Below the pieces are notes generated by a model. The model was not told where the DNA came from and did not search any database. It saw only the letters and a program-made list of their open reading frames with translations. Shown here piece after piece: positions 43,560 through 55,009 of a DNA stretch of 64,000 nt (its first letter is position 1; each line of letters starts with the position of its first letter). The position numbers were made by a program, and so were the translations under genes. The DNA comes from Paraphoma chrysanthemicola (lineage: Eukaryota; Ascomycota; Dothideomycetes; Pleosporales; Phaeosphaeriaceae): contig JAGMWG010000001.1 of NCBI GenBank assembly GCA_020744225.1, forward strand, positions 3,782,001 to 3,846,000, written 5' to 3'.

Positions 43560-43771
43560 TTAGTCATTAGGATCCTGGTGGTGGCTCGATGTGAAGTCAA
43601 CCTCGATGGAATGATAGTATTCAAGACTCCAGAATCAAGGTTGCTACCTAGGCCCAGGCTAGAGAGCTAGATCCCGCATTTAGCGGGCCAGATCCCTGCC
43701 CAAAATTTTGGCCGTCTCTAAATCTTAAGCCGCAACACCACAACCACAACTGCACCAAGTCCACTACCACC

Positions 43772-44596
43772 ATGTCGTCCATGCGAAATGCCGTTCAGCG
43801 GCGCAACCACAAAGAACGCGCGCAGCCCGCCGAGCGCGAAAAATGGGGCCTGCTCGAGAAGCGCAAAGACTACAAACTTCGTGCCGCCGACCACAAGCAC
43901 AAAAAGACCAAGCTCAAGCAGTTGACCCAGAAGGCTCGCGACCGCAACCCGGATGAGTTTTCGTTCAAGATGATGTCATCAAGCGTGGATAAGCAGGGCA
44001 AGAAGGTTGCAGATCGAGGCAATGTGGCGCTTAGCCAGGACGTGGTCAAGCTGCTCAAGACGCAGGATGCTGGGTACCTCAGGACAATACTGCAGCAGAC
44101 GAGGAAGGAGAGAGAGGAACTCGAGCAGAGGCTGATACTGGAGGAAGACGAAGTCAGGGCTCTCAAGCATGGAGGAAATGCGAAGCAGGGCAAGCACCGC
44201 GTCTACGTCGAAGACGTGGAGCAACAGCGGGCCTTCGACCCGGATGCATGGTTTGGACAAGGCCTAGACATACCCGAGAAGTCTCCTGGTCTTCAAGACG
44301 ATGTAGAAGACGAGTACGATGATGAAGAGGATGCTGTAAGCACTCAGCGGAAGACACCATCAAAGAAGCAACTAGACGCAGAAGAGCTGGCGAAGCGGGA
44401 GAAGCGCGCATTCAACAAGGGACGAAACCAGGCACAGACACGGATAGTCGCAAGACTAGACGCGATTAAGAGGCGAGAACAAGAGTTGGTGGCGGCTGAG
44501 CAGGAATTGGAACTGCAGCGTGCAAAGATGAACAACACAGTCGGCGGCGTCAACAAGCACGGTGTCAAGTTCAAGGTGCGCGAGAGGAAGCGATGA
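43772..44596 (+). CDS. UTP11: U3 snoRNA-associated protein Utp11
   Basis: This single exon encodes 274 aa. MSSMRNAVQRRNHKERAQPA followed by REKWGLLEKRKDYKLRAADH is the conserved Utp11 start, where the protein threads into the 90S pre-ribosome. RDRNPDEFSFKMMSS and DAGYLRTILQQTRKEREELE are further family blocks. The C-terminus ends GGVNKHGVKFKVRERKR. The protein is mostly charged helix and needs no membrane or enzymatic motif. Utp11 belongs to the small-subunit processome and is needed for 18S rRNA maturation in the nucleolus. Its stop codon lies only 40 bp from the stop of the convergent SDR gene, so 3' UTRs overlap. Confidence 0.95.
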   Translation: MSSMRNAVQRRNHKERAQPAEREKWGLLEKRKDYKLRAADHKHKKTKLKQLTQKARDRNPDEFSFKMMSSSVDKQGKKVADRGNVALSQDVVKLLKTQDAGYLRTILQQTRKEREELEQRLILEEDEVRALKHGGNAKQGKHRVYVEDVEQQRAFDPDAWFGQGLDIPEKSPGLQDDVEDEYDDEEDAVSTQRKTPSKKQLDAEELAKREKRAFNKGRNQAQTRIVARLDAIKRREQELVAAEQELELQRAKMNNTVGGVNKHGVKFKVRERKR

Positions 44597-44636
44597 TCAC
44601 TTTTCTTTTGCAAAGATACCCAGTCTACGTTACAAA

Positions 44637-45425
44637 TTACAACCTGGACGGCATCCTCATGGCTCCATCCAGTCGCAGTACCGTTCCGTTCAGCATCTCG
44701 TTACCAACACACTCAATTACCAATCTGGCGAACTCCTCTGGCAGCCCCGCACGCTTGGGGAACTCCATGCTGTTCTCCAGACTCTTCTTCACCTTGTCGC
44801 TCATCATCCGTGTCATGGCGCTGTCAAACATACTTGGAGCAATCGTTACTGCGCGAATACCGTATTTCGACAGATCCCTCGCAAGTGGAAGCGTCAAGCT
44901 CGCAACAGCACCTTTGCTCGCTGCATACGACACTTGTCCCATCTGACCGTCAAACGCTGCCGAGGACGCAATCATGATTATCACACCCCTCTCGCCATCC
45001 GGACCTTGTGGTGTCGCAGTCGTCATATGTGGTAGCGCCTGCCTTATGAGATCCAGCGTCCCTCGCAGGTTGATGTTCAGCACGAAGTCAATGCTCTCGA
45101 TGCTCAGCGGCTCGTTCTTCTTGTCGATAATCAATCCTGGCAAGCCCACACCAGCACCCGCAATTACGCCACCAATCTCCTTGCCCGTCTCATTCACCCA
45201 TGCGATTGTGCCCTTGATTGCTTGTGCGATGGCGTCGGTAGAGGTAACGTCCGTTTCGAAGAACTTTGCGCGCGAGCCGAGCTCAGAGACGGTTTTGGCA
45301 CCGTTGTCGGCGTTCAGGTCGAGCAGTGAAACGAATGCGCCTTGAGCGTGGAGGGCGCGGGCTGTCGCGAGGCCGAGGCCAGACACGCCGCCGCTGATGA
45401 TGAATGTGCGGTCTGCGATCTTCAT
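44637..45425 (-). CDS. Short-chain dehydrogenase, 3-hydroxyacyl-CoA dehydrogenase type 2-like
   Basis: This single exon encodes 262 aa. The cofactor motif SGGVSGLG (residues 11-18) has the Gly pattern of classical SDRs, and Asp36 in LLDLN suggests NAD rather than NADP. The catalytic triad is visible as Ser154/155 in MIASSAAFDG, Tyr167 and Lys171 in YAASKG. The block INLRGTLDLIRQALP is the usual structural Asn region. Sequence order (QMGQVSYAASKGAVASLTLP, AVTIAPSMFDSAM, FPKRAGLPEEFA) matches the HSD17B10 / HADH type 2 branch, which is mitochondrial in animals. No obvious presequence is seen here. It probably works in acyl-CoA or branched-chain amino-acid catabolism. Confidence 0.9.
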   Translation of the reverse strand: MKIADRTFIISGGVSGLGLATARALHAQGAFVSLLDLNADNGAKTVSELGSRAKFFETDVTSTDAIAQAIKGTIAWVNETGKEIGGVIAGAGVGLPGLIIDKKNEPLSIESIDFVLNINLRGTLDLIRQALPHMTTATPQGPDGERGVIIMIASSAAFDGQMGQVSYAASKGAVASLTLPLARDLSKYGIRAVTIAPSMFDSAMTRMMSDKVKKSLENSMEFPKRAGLPEEFARLVIECVGNEMLNGTVLRLDGAMRMPSRL

Positions 45426-45861
45426 GCTGTAGCTAGTGTACGAGTCGTGACTCGATATGTTCTCGTCAAAGGGTTTGGAGGGGATGGAGATTGCGTTGAG
45501 ATCTAGATCTGTCCTCTTATGTCTCCTGAGTAGCTATGTACGGTGCCACACAGCAAGGTAATAAGGAATAGAAATTCCAATCTCGCATGTGAACTCCCCA
45601 CGAAACACACGGCCCGTTGAGCTTGAACTGCCTCGGCCCATGTCGATCGGCGTCAACCAAGCAAAAACCTCCGACATCAGCCTTGCGCAACTCATCTAAT
45701 CCCTGCAATATCAATCTCGAACCACCACCACCGAAGCTCTCCGCATCGCATTGCACTACCCCCGTCACCAAAGCCACCCACGCACTTGCTGCACCACTAA
45801 GGCCCCACTTGTCCTCTCCCGAGTGAACGGAGCCCAAGAGGCTCGACAACGAATTCGCGCA

Positions 45862-46495
45862 ATGACCGACCGCGTCATCGTCGGCTCAAACAAACACCCA
45901 ATAAACCCCACGCCCCTCTCTGCGCCGCAAGAACAACAAGTCCGGGACCTGTATTATAAAAATGTCCGTGCAAAGTGTGCGGCCGAGATAGAAAGTACGT
46001 GACCCACCCACCACCCCGATCCACACAAGCTACATTTCCCTACGTTGCGTCCTTTCGTCATGTGGAAAGAAAGTGCACTGGAATCAGCCCACACCACACC
46101 CGCCAATGCACTTGTAAATCTACATATACTAACACATTCTCTCCACAGCCTTCGCCCAATGCGCCCTCGGCCGCACATTCACCATGATCTACGCCTGCCG
46201 CGCCCCACGCCTCGCCATGAACTCGTGCATGCTGCAATACCAGAACCAAGACGAGCTCGACAAGGCGCGACAAGAGTGGTTCCAATTAGCCGGCGAGCGG
46301 AAACGGCAGCGCGAGGAGCATCAGCGCAAGTTGGAGGATGCGCGGAGTAAGCACAAGGAGTGGTGGAATTTGGATGAGACGGGCCATTTGCAGGGCAAGA
46401 AACTTGAGGCGGAGAGGCAGTTTGGTGAGAGGAGAGAGGAGGATCGGAGGGATGGGACGGGGGTGGTGAGGGGTGGGATTTACCGGGGGACGTAG
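45862..46495 (+). CDS. CMC1: Cmc1-type twin CX9C mitochondrial protein
   Basis: Exons 45862-45994 and 46149-46495 give 159 aa with a 154 bp intron. Joining restores the twin CX9C pattern KCAAEIETFAQC and ACRAPRLAMNSC, the first motif being split by the intron. The C-terminal half is a charged helix (RKRQREEHQRKLEDARSKHK) longer than yeast Cmc1. Cmc1 is a copper-binding intermembrane-space protein imported by the Mia40 pathway and involved in cytochrome c oxidase assembly. Because the first exon ends inside the first CX9C motif, an unspliced reading would miss the family. Start chosen at MTDRVIVGSNKHPI; frame is open upstream. Confidence 0.88.
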
Positions 46496-46760
46496 AGTGG
46501 TGTGGTATTGCATTGGGATGGCGTTTGTAAGTGCGACAACAACGAGCTATGTGGCATTTTTTGTAGCATACTGTATATAAATAGCTTCCATTTTTGGATG
46601 CGCAATAGGTGCGCGCGCCTGGAAAAGCAATTTCAGCTCTGGTATACCCTAACCAAATAATCCCGTTTCCAACGCCGAGAAATGCTTCAAGCCTTGAACG
46701 CCCGATGTCTCCATCCATCCTTACTGCAAGCCCGTTTTATCGGAAGCTTTGCGTGGCGGA

Positions 46761-47558
46761 CTAGTTACCCATCGCATCCTCAAACTCCTGTTGATCAATC
46801 TCCTCTTCCTCCATGCCACCCATCTCCGCATCTGCCCCCGCTGTCCCATTCACACCCACGCCTCCAACCGGGCCTCCAAACCCAACACCACCAGCTCCCA
46901 CTACGCCGCCATCAATCTCCATATCCTCATCCTCGGCTTCCTCCTCCTCAACCTCCTCCTCCCACCTCTCGCGCACACCCCACCCTTTACCCGTAAAACA
47001 ATATCTCTCCGGTGGCAATCGGATCCCATACTCCCTCTCCACTCTCGGCAACGCGATGCGATTCCGCTCACTCGCCATCTCCGCCATAAACTCCTTTGGC
47101 AAGCTCGCGCTAAACTGTCCCGCCGCGCGCGCCGCAACGGCAGTACGTAGCGCATTCAGACTAACGCCGTCGTCCTCTGCCGCTGCGGCGTTGCGCTTCT
47201 TCGACCCGCCAGCCGGGTGGTGTGGAAGCGGCGGCTCGTAGGATTGCGCGTCGGACAGGATGGAGGATGTGTAGCGGTATGCGAAGTCGAGGAGTTGTAA
47301 GGGAACGCGCTCTGTGTAGACGTGCACGCCCATTTGCGCGAGGAGCATGTGAATAAGGCGCGCATCGCGGGGTCGTTTCGAGGTGCCGGAGTCTTGAAGT
47401 GAGGTTGTTGGGAAGGATGCTGAGACCTGCGACAGCGGTTGTTGTGTGTTTGGTTGTGTTGATGATTGTGTTGGTGGGCTCGGATTTGCAGCATTGGGAG
47501 CGGTGGCTGGTGGTGTAGAGATGCCGTTTGGCTGGGTATCGGGAGCGGGCGACGCCAT
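46761..47558 (-). CDS. TAF9: Transcription initiation factor TFIID/SAGA subunit TAF9
   Basis: This single exon encodes 265 aa. Start MASPAPDTQPNGI was chosen over an upstream in-frame ATG because the extra part is unlike the family. The histone-fold domain lies at about 60-125: SKRPRDARLIHMLLAQMGVH, YTERVPLQLLDFAYRYTSSI, LNALRTAVAARAAGQFS. A conserved fungal TAF9 block follows (LPKEFMAEMASERNRIALPR, then IRLPPERYCFTGKGW). The C-terminal 60 residues are an acidic run followed by a Gly-rich segment. TAF9 pairs with TAF6 in TFIID and is also part of SAGA. Convergent with CMC1, whose stop is 265 bp away. Confidence 0.92.
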   Translation of the reverse strand: MASPAPDTQPNGISTPPATAPNAANPSPPTQSSTQPNTQQPLSQVSASFPTTSLQDSGTSKRPRDARLIHMLLAQMGVHVYTERVPLQLLDFAYRYTSSILSDAQSYEPPLPHHPAGGSKKRNAAAAEDDGVSLNALRTAVAARAAGQFSASLPKEFMAEMASERNRIALPRVEREYGIRLPPERYCFTGKGWGVRERWEEEVEEEEAEDEDMEIDGGVVGAGGVGFGGPVGGVGVNGTAGADAEMGGMEEEEIDQQEFEDAMGN

Positions 47559-47800
47559 GATGATGGTTGTGTGGTGCTTGTGGTCGTATTGCGGTTGGGT
47601 GTCGGAGCAGTCGCGACGGGAAGTCGCGCTCGGATGTCCGAGGCTTGGCGTGGCGGCTCTGCGCAAGGCTGCGCACTAGTGGAGAGTAAGTTGTGGGGAG
47701 AGTAGGTGTCACACTTCTGCAAGTGAAAGTTGAGAGGTGATATGAACATGTTCGTTAAATGTTAGATACAGGCTATACACATCACCCTGTCTATACACAA

Positions 47801-50800
47801 TCAAGCTTTGGACCCCTCAGCGAGGAGCTCATCTTCGTCGCCGTCGCCTGTCGCTTCGCTAGTAATGCTTTCGTGCAAGCTGGGAGTCTTGTCTTTCCTG
47901 CCAAGTTTCTTGATCGAGCCCCAGCTGAGAGCGCTTGTCTTGTCCTTTGGCGTCCCGATACTAGGGCTGTTGCCAACACTGTCGGTGCTCTTCCCAAGTC
48001 CAAGGAAACCACTGTCCTCGTCCGCCTCGTCGGGAGTGCCGGGCGTGTCCGTAGGCTTGCTCTTGGTGAACAAAACACTCTTTTTGCCGAACGTAAGGAA
48101 TTGGTTCGTGCTGCCCTTGCGAGTGAGCTTCTGCATGAATGACTCTTTGCCAAGAGATCCTGTCTGCTCTGAAGGGGTGTGAGATACACTGAGCTCAAGC
48201 GACTCTCGTGGAGACGCTTCAGAAGCATCTGCAGTGGAGATGAACGACGGAGTGTCACGCGACATGCGAGAGTCTTGGGGCGATGTGGCCTCTCGACTTT
48301 CGCTGTGGATGGATGCGTCGGAAGCGAGCTGCTTTTCCTTGCCTTTGCGGGCAGCCTTCTCGGCTCTCTCGGCCTTGGCTTTCTTTTCCTTCTCTTCCTT
48401 CTTTTCAGCCTTTTCAGCCTTCTTCGCCTCCTTCTCGGCAGCTTTCTCCGCGGCCTTCTTGGCTTTCTCTGCTTTGTCCTCTTCGGTCTTCTTACCTAGA
48501 AGCGGTATAGAGAAGCTTGCAGCGGCCGGATTCAGCTTGGGAGGTGTTGAAGGTACCGGTGGCAGTTGGCTGAATTGGCTGGAAGACGGCATATGCGAGG
48601 CAGACGACTGCGGACGAGTGCCAATTGGAGCTTGTGTGGGTGACCTTGTCGTGGAAGGGAAGTCTAGGAGGTCATCATGCAGCATGTCCTCGTTGATCAG
48701 ATTTGTCGTCGAACCATACTGGACCGATGGGCGACGAGATGGCATGCGTGACCATGATGTAGTGTTAGTGTTGTTGACACTCCAGTCGACACCGAGAGGA
48801 CTGCTGCGTGCCCCAAATTGGTCTACAGACCATCCAAATCGCGTCTGACTTTCTGTTGAAGGTCGCGGAAGCACCATACCCTCGCCAGACTTGGTAGAGC
48901 CCTGCCGGGGCGATGGTGGTTTCTCGAAACCTAACATAGATGTCAGCCACGGGTCACCCTTGGTGCCAAACATGTTAAAGGGACGCTTGCGCGTCGTCAC
49001 ATGATTGGGACTGCTAGATGATTCCGCGGGCTGCGTCTTGGTCCGGATAAAAGAGTCGTACCACGCGCCTTCCGATACGCTTCCACGACGACGTGAGTTG
49101 CCGGCGCCATCCGGGCCATGGTCCTGACGCGGCAAAGACTGGCTCTGCGCTGGTTTCAAGGAGCCCAGCGCTGGTCCCTCATCAGAGAATGTCTTACCAC
49201 GTTGTCTGTTCAAACCGAATAGTCCTCCAAAGCGACTAGCTTGAGGGTTGATCTGGAAGGAACTCGAAGTAGACCTTATCGATCGCTTGTCGCTGTCGAT
49301 GTTGTCATTTGTCGGATTGGCATAGTGTTGAAGCTCGCCAGCGCTCTCGCGAGGACTGGCAAATGCGCTCGGAGACTGGCTCTGGGGTGAGACTGGTGAG
49401 CTAGGATCTTGAGATCGATCAATAGTTCCTGGTGCGCCTAGTCCAGGGAGGACGTGTCTTAGATTGGGTGACGGGTCCAAAGACGGCGCTTGCGGTGGGC
49501 CTGGGTCGTCATCATCTTCTGCATCTGTCAGGCCCAAGTCATCTCCAAAGAGACCAGCAGGGAGAAGAGCGCCAGCAGTAGGGCTCATCGGAGCACCTCC
49601 CGTCAGGCTCTCGAGATCTGCTTGGGAGAACGAGCCGTTGTGCATGTGCGTGCGCGGTGGAGGCAATGCCATGCCATTGACGGGGTTGAAGTATGGGGTG
49701 GCAGACGCGAACGAAGGTGATGAAGTGGTAGGGATACTGTTAAATGGCGCGGTGGAGGTGTGCACGAAGCCACCGGTTGCTTGTGCTAGAAGTCCCTCAC
49801 GCATGCTGAGAGGCCGCGCTCGGTAACTGTTACGTCGAACAGGGCCCATCTCGGGAACTTGAGGTCCAGAGAAAAGCTGCGGTTGGCTCATGCGACGCTG
49901 CTGAAGGAACTGGATCCGGGTTTGGGCTTCGTGGTTGGCTCGTTCAGCCTCGGTGAAGAGCGTCCAGGCTTGGGCGTACTGCTGCTGTAGGAGGCCCAAC
50001 GTCATTTTCCATCTGTTGTCCTCCTCTTTCTCAGCCGTATCAGCGCCATCTGGAGCCTCACCACCTTCTTGACCTTCCTCAAGCTTTTGCCTCTCTTCCT
50101 CAAGCGCTTTGATTTGGATCCCTTTCTCGCGGATGGCGTCTTCGAGAACCTTGTTGGACTGGAGTTCCTCGGCGTGTTTGTCCTTGATGGCCTGGATGCG
50201 CTGCTCAGAGCATGCTTCGTATTCCACGCGCTCTTTTGCGATGCGCTCAGCGGCTTCGCGTAGCTCTACAGCCTCCCGTGTCCATTTTGCAACATCATCC
50301 TTGAGTTTCTTCCTTTCCGCCTCTTTCTGGCGCAGCACCTTCTCCTGCTGGGCACGGCGAGTCTGTGCAGAGGCACTTTGTCGTTCGAGCGTTGCCACCT
50401 CTTTTCGCAGATCGCGGCTGGCGTCTTCCTTTTCCTTCAACGCACCCTTCTTCTCATCACGCTTCTCGACAAGAGCCGCCTTTTGATTGATAAAGTCCTG
50501 GTCCTCCTCTTGAATCTGCCGTTCCATGTCGTCCAATTCCTGGCGAAGGCTATTCAGCTTCTCGGTCAATTGGCGAAGCGAGTCGTTTGAGTCTGTTGCT
50601 TCGAGAGCTGAGCGGGCTTGGTCTACAGTCTGCGATGCTGGGGAGTTCCTTCGTCCCATGTCGGGTCTTCGTCGTGCAGTACTGTTACTATGCTCTCGTG
50701 TCATGACAGGTGCGATGAAAGGCGTGACGACGTCGGCAAGGCTCTTGTTCGGGCGAATGATGGGTGTGGGCGTGAATGTCTCATCCTCGCTGGCAGCCTG

Positions 50801-51411
50801 CGGCTCCTTGGACGGGTTCGGGCTGTACCACTGGTCTGAGTCGGCGCGCAGTGTGCGCATGCGGATGGGCACGCTTGGAGCCTGGAAGTTGGACGAGTTC
50901 AGAGTGACGATGCGGATGATGTAGTGGTGGTCGGGCTGGAGGTTCTCGATGGTGACTGAGGTCTCTTGGGGCGATATGTCGCCAACTGGGAATGTCAGCG
51001 TTGGTCGCGTGTGCATGAGTAGGCTACCCACTGTCGATGCCGTTGATCCTAATAACATATTTCAAGATGGAGGCACGCTGGTCAGGCGGCTTCCAGTGCA
51101 GAAGAACGCCGTCTGCCTTGATTCCTGCGAGCGACACAATTGGCGCAACGGGGACTTCGAGGCCGAGCACCTGCACGAGCTTCTCCACGGGCTGGGAGAG
51201 GACCTGGTATGCGCGGAAGGCGACCCTGCAGACCACATGTCAGTACTGAGACACATACATGCACTCCTCTAGACTTCAGAACGCACCAAAACAGGGCCAG
51301 CACTATACAGGCAGTGCGCATCCACCCCGACGACGAGTACAGGAGTGACTCCACATTGTAGCGAGCGACGAGCGGGGGCCAAGAGAGCGACGACAGCGGT
51401 TCCGACACCAT
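47801..51411 (-). CDS. Fibronectin type III domain protein with coiled coil, large scaffold
   Basis: Exons 51411-51287, 51225-51032 and 50985-47801 give 1167 aa. Exon 1 carries a membrane-like helix (WMRTACIVLALFW), suggesting an N-terminal anchor. Exons 2 and 3 encode one FnIII domain (VPVAPIVSLAGIKADGVLLH, ILKYVIRINGID, then ETSVTIENLQPDHHYIIRIV). Residues about 195-390 form a long coiled coil (LNSLRQELDDMERQIQEEDQ and similar). The remainder is disordered, Ser/Pro-rich, with a Lys/Ala/Glu stretch (AEKAAEKEAKKAEKAEKKEE). Homologues in filamentous ascomycetes are annotated only as fibronectin type III domain proteins. Function is unknown; a membrane-anchored scaffold is inferred. The last intron is just 46 bp. 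Confidence 0.83.
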
Positions 51412-52491
51412 GGCGAGGTCATAGGGAGGGGCAGCGGGTGCCCTCCAGTAGTGCACGTGAGTACGGTGGTGATGGTGGTGTTTGTGGAGGTGTAGACGCG
51501 ACCTCGGGATGCGGAGACTAAGCAATTTGTGAAGCTTGGCCGTCTGGCGCCCACCTTCAGGGCTGCAGGATCCCGTTTTCACCAGCGCACGAAGAGCTTA
51601 GCGGCCTTGTGGCTGTGGCAGGCTTGATGTGCCTTGCATATGTCGTTTGCTCTCTAGCGACATTTTATTGCGACAAGAGTGCAATACTACATGGTATCAC
51701 CTCTGGCGGGACTCTCTCGCTACACCCACACATTACTGAACAGGTGCAGCGCGCATATCTTGAAGTGCCAGTAGAGCGCTGCTCACGTTGCGCATGCAGT
51801 AGGTAGCAGGTCTTCGGGGCATCACAGAATTTGCACTGAGATCCTACTCGCATGCGAGGTCCTTCATGGGTGTCTCCCACCGAGCATGTTAAGGTGCAGT
51901 ACCACCGGATAGCCATATCCGGAGCATCGGCATTGCGCCCGCTACGGCGAAAGCACATGTCACGCACGCACGTGTCGCGCATCTGCGGTTGAGCTGCCAC
52001 GGTCCCAACATGCTGCAATCGGCACCGTGCATCCTCCGCCGGATCCTCCCTTGCAGCATGTGAAAGCAGAGCTTCTTTGAAAAGGCGTCTCGCCACGCGC
52101 AAGACAAACTTCAATCATTATTTACCATTGACGCTACACCCCAGCCTCACGATCCGCTCGCTCCGGCTCAGCTCTCCACATGACCTGTGACGTCCGTGTG
52201 TTCGGTCATCGCAGGTGCTAGGCGTCCTCAAAAGTAGTCGCGGCGCCGTCATTCCTCCACAGCTGACACGCTGTGCAAACACTCCTCGCTCATGCCTCGG
52301 TAGCCCGTAGCCACGCTCATTCACATCTGAAATCTCTGAATATACCCTGAAACCATTCGCGCAGTCCCATCTCCAACACCACATCCACGACGTCATTCCC
52401 CGACCCATACCTCACCACGACCGCGAAGTGAACTCGCGATAACATCTTCACATAGTCGCACTGTCCCCAGACACAGGGGCGACGGGAAGCC
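51412..52491. other. Divergent promoter region of the FnIII and lipin genes
   Basis: About 1.1 kb between opposite starts. Frames of up to 149 codons on minus (51665-52114) have no recognisable features. A pyrimidine-rich tract (about 52360-52480) directly precedes the lipin start. Confidence 0.4.
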
Positions 52492-54729
52492 ATGAACTAC
52501 GTGCGGTCCATAGCCGGCGGTGTGTCCAAGGGGTGGAATTCGATCAACCCGGCAACGCTCAGCGGCGCCGTCGACACCATCGTGGTTGAGCGCGAGGATG
52601 GCAGTCTTGCATGCTCGCCATTCCACGTGCGCTTTGGGAAATATCAAATTCTACGGCCATCGGACAAGAAAGTCGAGTTCAGAGTAAACGGCCAGCTGCA
52701 GGACTATGCCATGAAGCTGGGCGAGGGCGGCGAGGCCTTCTTCGTGTTTGAGACGTCGGCTGCCATTCCCGCAGAATTGCAGACCTCGCCCATTGCGTCG
52801 CCCGCATCGAGTCCCGAACAGCGGCCCGTAGAGCTTCCAAACGAAAGGGCGTTCGAAGAGCCCGAACCGCTCGACCTCGATGGCACAAGCGTTGCGCGGC
52901 GGCGAGGGCGCATGTCCATGTCCGTCCCAGCCTCAGACAGTATGCACATCGATCCTGACTTTGGGCGGCCCAAGTCGGGCGACTGGTCGGGAGTGCAGAT
53001 GCCGATACATCGCGCCAACACCGACGACGTTTTGCCCTCTGCGAAAGAGGGTTTTGCGAAGTCGTTCGAGGACGAGATGGAGCGCGGGCCGTTGACCATT
53101 AGTAAGGAGGACGCTACGGCATGGAACAGAACGACACGATCTTCGAGCCCACCGCCTGTATCGCCGAGCGAAGCCCTCGCGCGTGCCATTAAGCTGTCCA
53201 AGAAACTCTTCACCTCCAACATCCCGAACAAGGTGACCGAGAGTGGAGATCTGGAGCTGGACATGACGGGCTACAAGAGCAGCGAAGAAGACGCTCTTCG
53301 CGCAGAGGTCATTGCACGCAAGATTCTGTCCGACGAGCTTGCTGGCGACTACGACATTGGCGCGCTGATTGGCGCTGACGAGAACGGCAACCTGTGGATC
53401 TACAGCAGCGAGGAGGCCAAGGCAGTTGCGATGCATAACACGGCAATGAATGTACTCAACGAAGCCGCACTACAGTCTTCTGATGCCGTCTCAGATCCTG
53501 GTTATCAGAGCGACAGTGGTCGGAGTGATGATGGCACAGAATATGGCAACTATCGGAGAGACTCTGACAGCGCGCTTGGCCTGTCGGCACCGCAGTCGCC
53601 TGAAGCCAAGAAGAGCGAGACGCGAAATTACGCAAAGACTCTACGACTGACCAGTGATCAGCTCAAAGCACTAGACCTAAAGCAAGGTGCAAATACTATG
53701 AGCTTCACGGTAAACAAATCGACCTGCACAGCCTACATGTTTTACTGGCAGCACGATGTCCCCATTGTCATCTCCGATATTGATGGCACCATTACCAAGT
53801 CTGATGCACTGGGCCACGTCATGACCTATATTGGCAGAGATTGGACGCACCAGGGTGTGGCAAAACTGTACACCGACATCGTCAACAACGGCTACAACAT
53901 CTTCTACCTGACGAGTAGATCTGTCGGTCAGGCTGACACGACTCGAGGGTATCTCAACGGCGTTGTACAAGACTCCTATCGCCTGCCCAAAGGCCCCGTC
54001 ATCATGAGTCCAGATCGCACAATCGCTGCTCTACGCCGTGAAGTTTACCTCAGGAAGCCTGAAGTCTTCAAGATGGCGTGTCTACGCGACATCATGCAAC
54101 TCTTCGACATGCCTGTCGGCCAAACCCCATTTTACGCTGGCTTCGGCAATCGCTTCACAGACGCTCTCTCGTACCGATCCGTCAACATTCCCTCGACACG
54201 CATCTTCACCATAAATTCCAACGCAGAAGTCAGCCTTGATGTCCTAGAGCTCAACTCATACAAGACGGGCTACGCCAGCATGCGCGAGATCGTGGACCAC
54301 TTCTTTCCGCCTGTTGGCCTGCTTGTTCCTGCCGGCGGCGAGAATTACACAGATTTCAACTACTGGCGCGACAAGCCGCTCGATATCGAAGACTTTACTG
54401 ACAGCGAGGATGAGGATAGCGAGAGTGAGACCGAAGCGGCCAGTATCCGCAGCGAAGACGAGGGGTCAGAAGTCGGCGAGGATCTTGAGGCCAGCTACAT
54501 GACGCAGGATTCTCTTGACGAAACGGGGCTGGAGGACTCGATAGTAGAGAGTATCGAAGGCGATGAGTATGCGGAGGGAGAGGGGTATGCGGATGAAGAA
54601 ATGGAGGACGACGAGGATGATGAGGTTGATGAGGAGAGGATTACACCGACGACGGAGATGACAGATCGGACGGCTCTGTTGGGGATTAAGGATCAGACAC
54701 CGACGCCAAGGGCGAGTCCGAGGAAGTAA
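52492..54729 (+). CDS. PAH1: Lipin-type phosphatidate phosphatase
   Basis: This single exon encodes 745 aa. The N-LIP domain starts at Met1 (MNYVRSIAGGVSKGWNSINP, SGAVDTIVVEREDGSLACSP, FHVRFGKYQILRPSDKKVEF). The catalytic HAD-like LNS2 domain contains ISDIDGTITKSDALGHV, with the DxDxT motif at 429-433, and IFYLTSRSVGQADTTRGYL. Then come DIMQLFDMPVGQTPFYAGFG and YRSVNIPSTRIFTIN. A middle Ser-rich region offers phosphorylation sites, and an acidic C-terminal tail (DSEDEDSESETEAAS) resembles the Nem1-Spo7 docking region. The enzyme converts phosphatidate to diacylglycerol and controls membrane versus storage-lipid balance; in yeast it is regulated by phosphorylation and by Nem1-Spo7 at the nuclear/ER membrane. 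Confidence 0.95.
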   Translation: MNYVRSIAGGVSKGWNSINPATLSGAVDTIVVEREDGSLACSPFHVRFGKYQILRPSDKKVEFRVNGQLQDYAMKLGEGGEAFFVFETSAAIPAELQTSPIASPASSPEQRPVELPNERAFEEPEPLDLDGTSVARRRGRMSMSVPASDSMHIDPDFGRPKSGDWSGVQMPIHRANTDDVLPSAKEGFAKSFEDEMERGPLTISKEDATAWNRTTRSSSPPPVSPSEALARAIKLSKKLFTSNIPNKVTESGDLELDMTGYKSSEEDALRAEVIARKILSDELAGDYDIGALIGADENGNLWIYSSEEAKAVAMHNTAMNVLNEAALQSSDAVSDPGYQSDSGRSDDGTEYGNYRRDSDSALGLSAPQSPEAKKSETRNYAKTLRLTSDQLKALDLKQGANTMSFTVNKSTCTAYMFYWQHDVPIVISDIDGTITKSDALGHVMTYIGRDWTHQGVAKLYTDIVNNGYNIFYLTSRSVGQADTTRGYLNGVVQDSYRLPKGPVIMSPDRTIAALRREVYLRKPEVFKMACLRDIMQLFDMPVGQTPFYAGFGNRFTDALSYRSVNIPSTRIFTINSNAEVSLDVLELNSYKTGYASMREIVDHFFPPVGLLVPAGGENYTDFNYWRDKPLDIEDFTDSEDEDSESETEAASIRSEDEGSEVGEDLEASYMTQDSLDETGLEDSIVESIEGDEYAEGEGYADEEMEDDEDDEVDEERITPTTEMTDRTALLGIKDQTPTPRASPRK

Positions 54730-55009
54730 GACTGGTGTTATGAGTGTTGATTTTGATTTATTGCATAGCATGGCGTTGCATGGCATTGCATGGCAGGGCG
54801 TTTAGAAGTGCAAGACTTACATTGGTATACCATGGCATTTTCCTAGTTCACGAGGATATCAATGGCATTCTGTTCATGTTGCAAGGCTCACTCTCACAAT
54901 GTGAAAACCTTACTCGCCGCTATTTACACCATGTCATTCACTTGGTCCCATGCGTCACAGCATGCGAAGCTCGAGAAGGAAATCTCCAAATGAGCATTCA
55001 TTTCACAAA
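54730..55009. other. Convergent 3' region with a short GCATGGC repeat
   Basis: Between the lipin stop and the ferroportin stop. Positions about 54766-54798 hold four near-copies of (TT)GCATGGC, a minor local tandem repeat, otherwise unremarkable. Confidence 0.4.

Noticed and set aside
50069..50486. Phe/Ser-rich plus frames opposite the FnIII protein
   Set aside because: Antisense shadow of the coiled-coil coding region; Lys/Glu codons read backwards give Phe/Leu/Ser.
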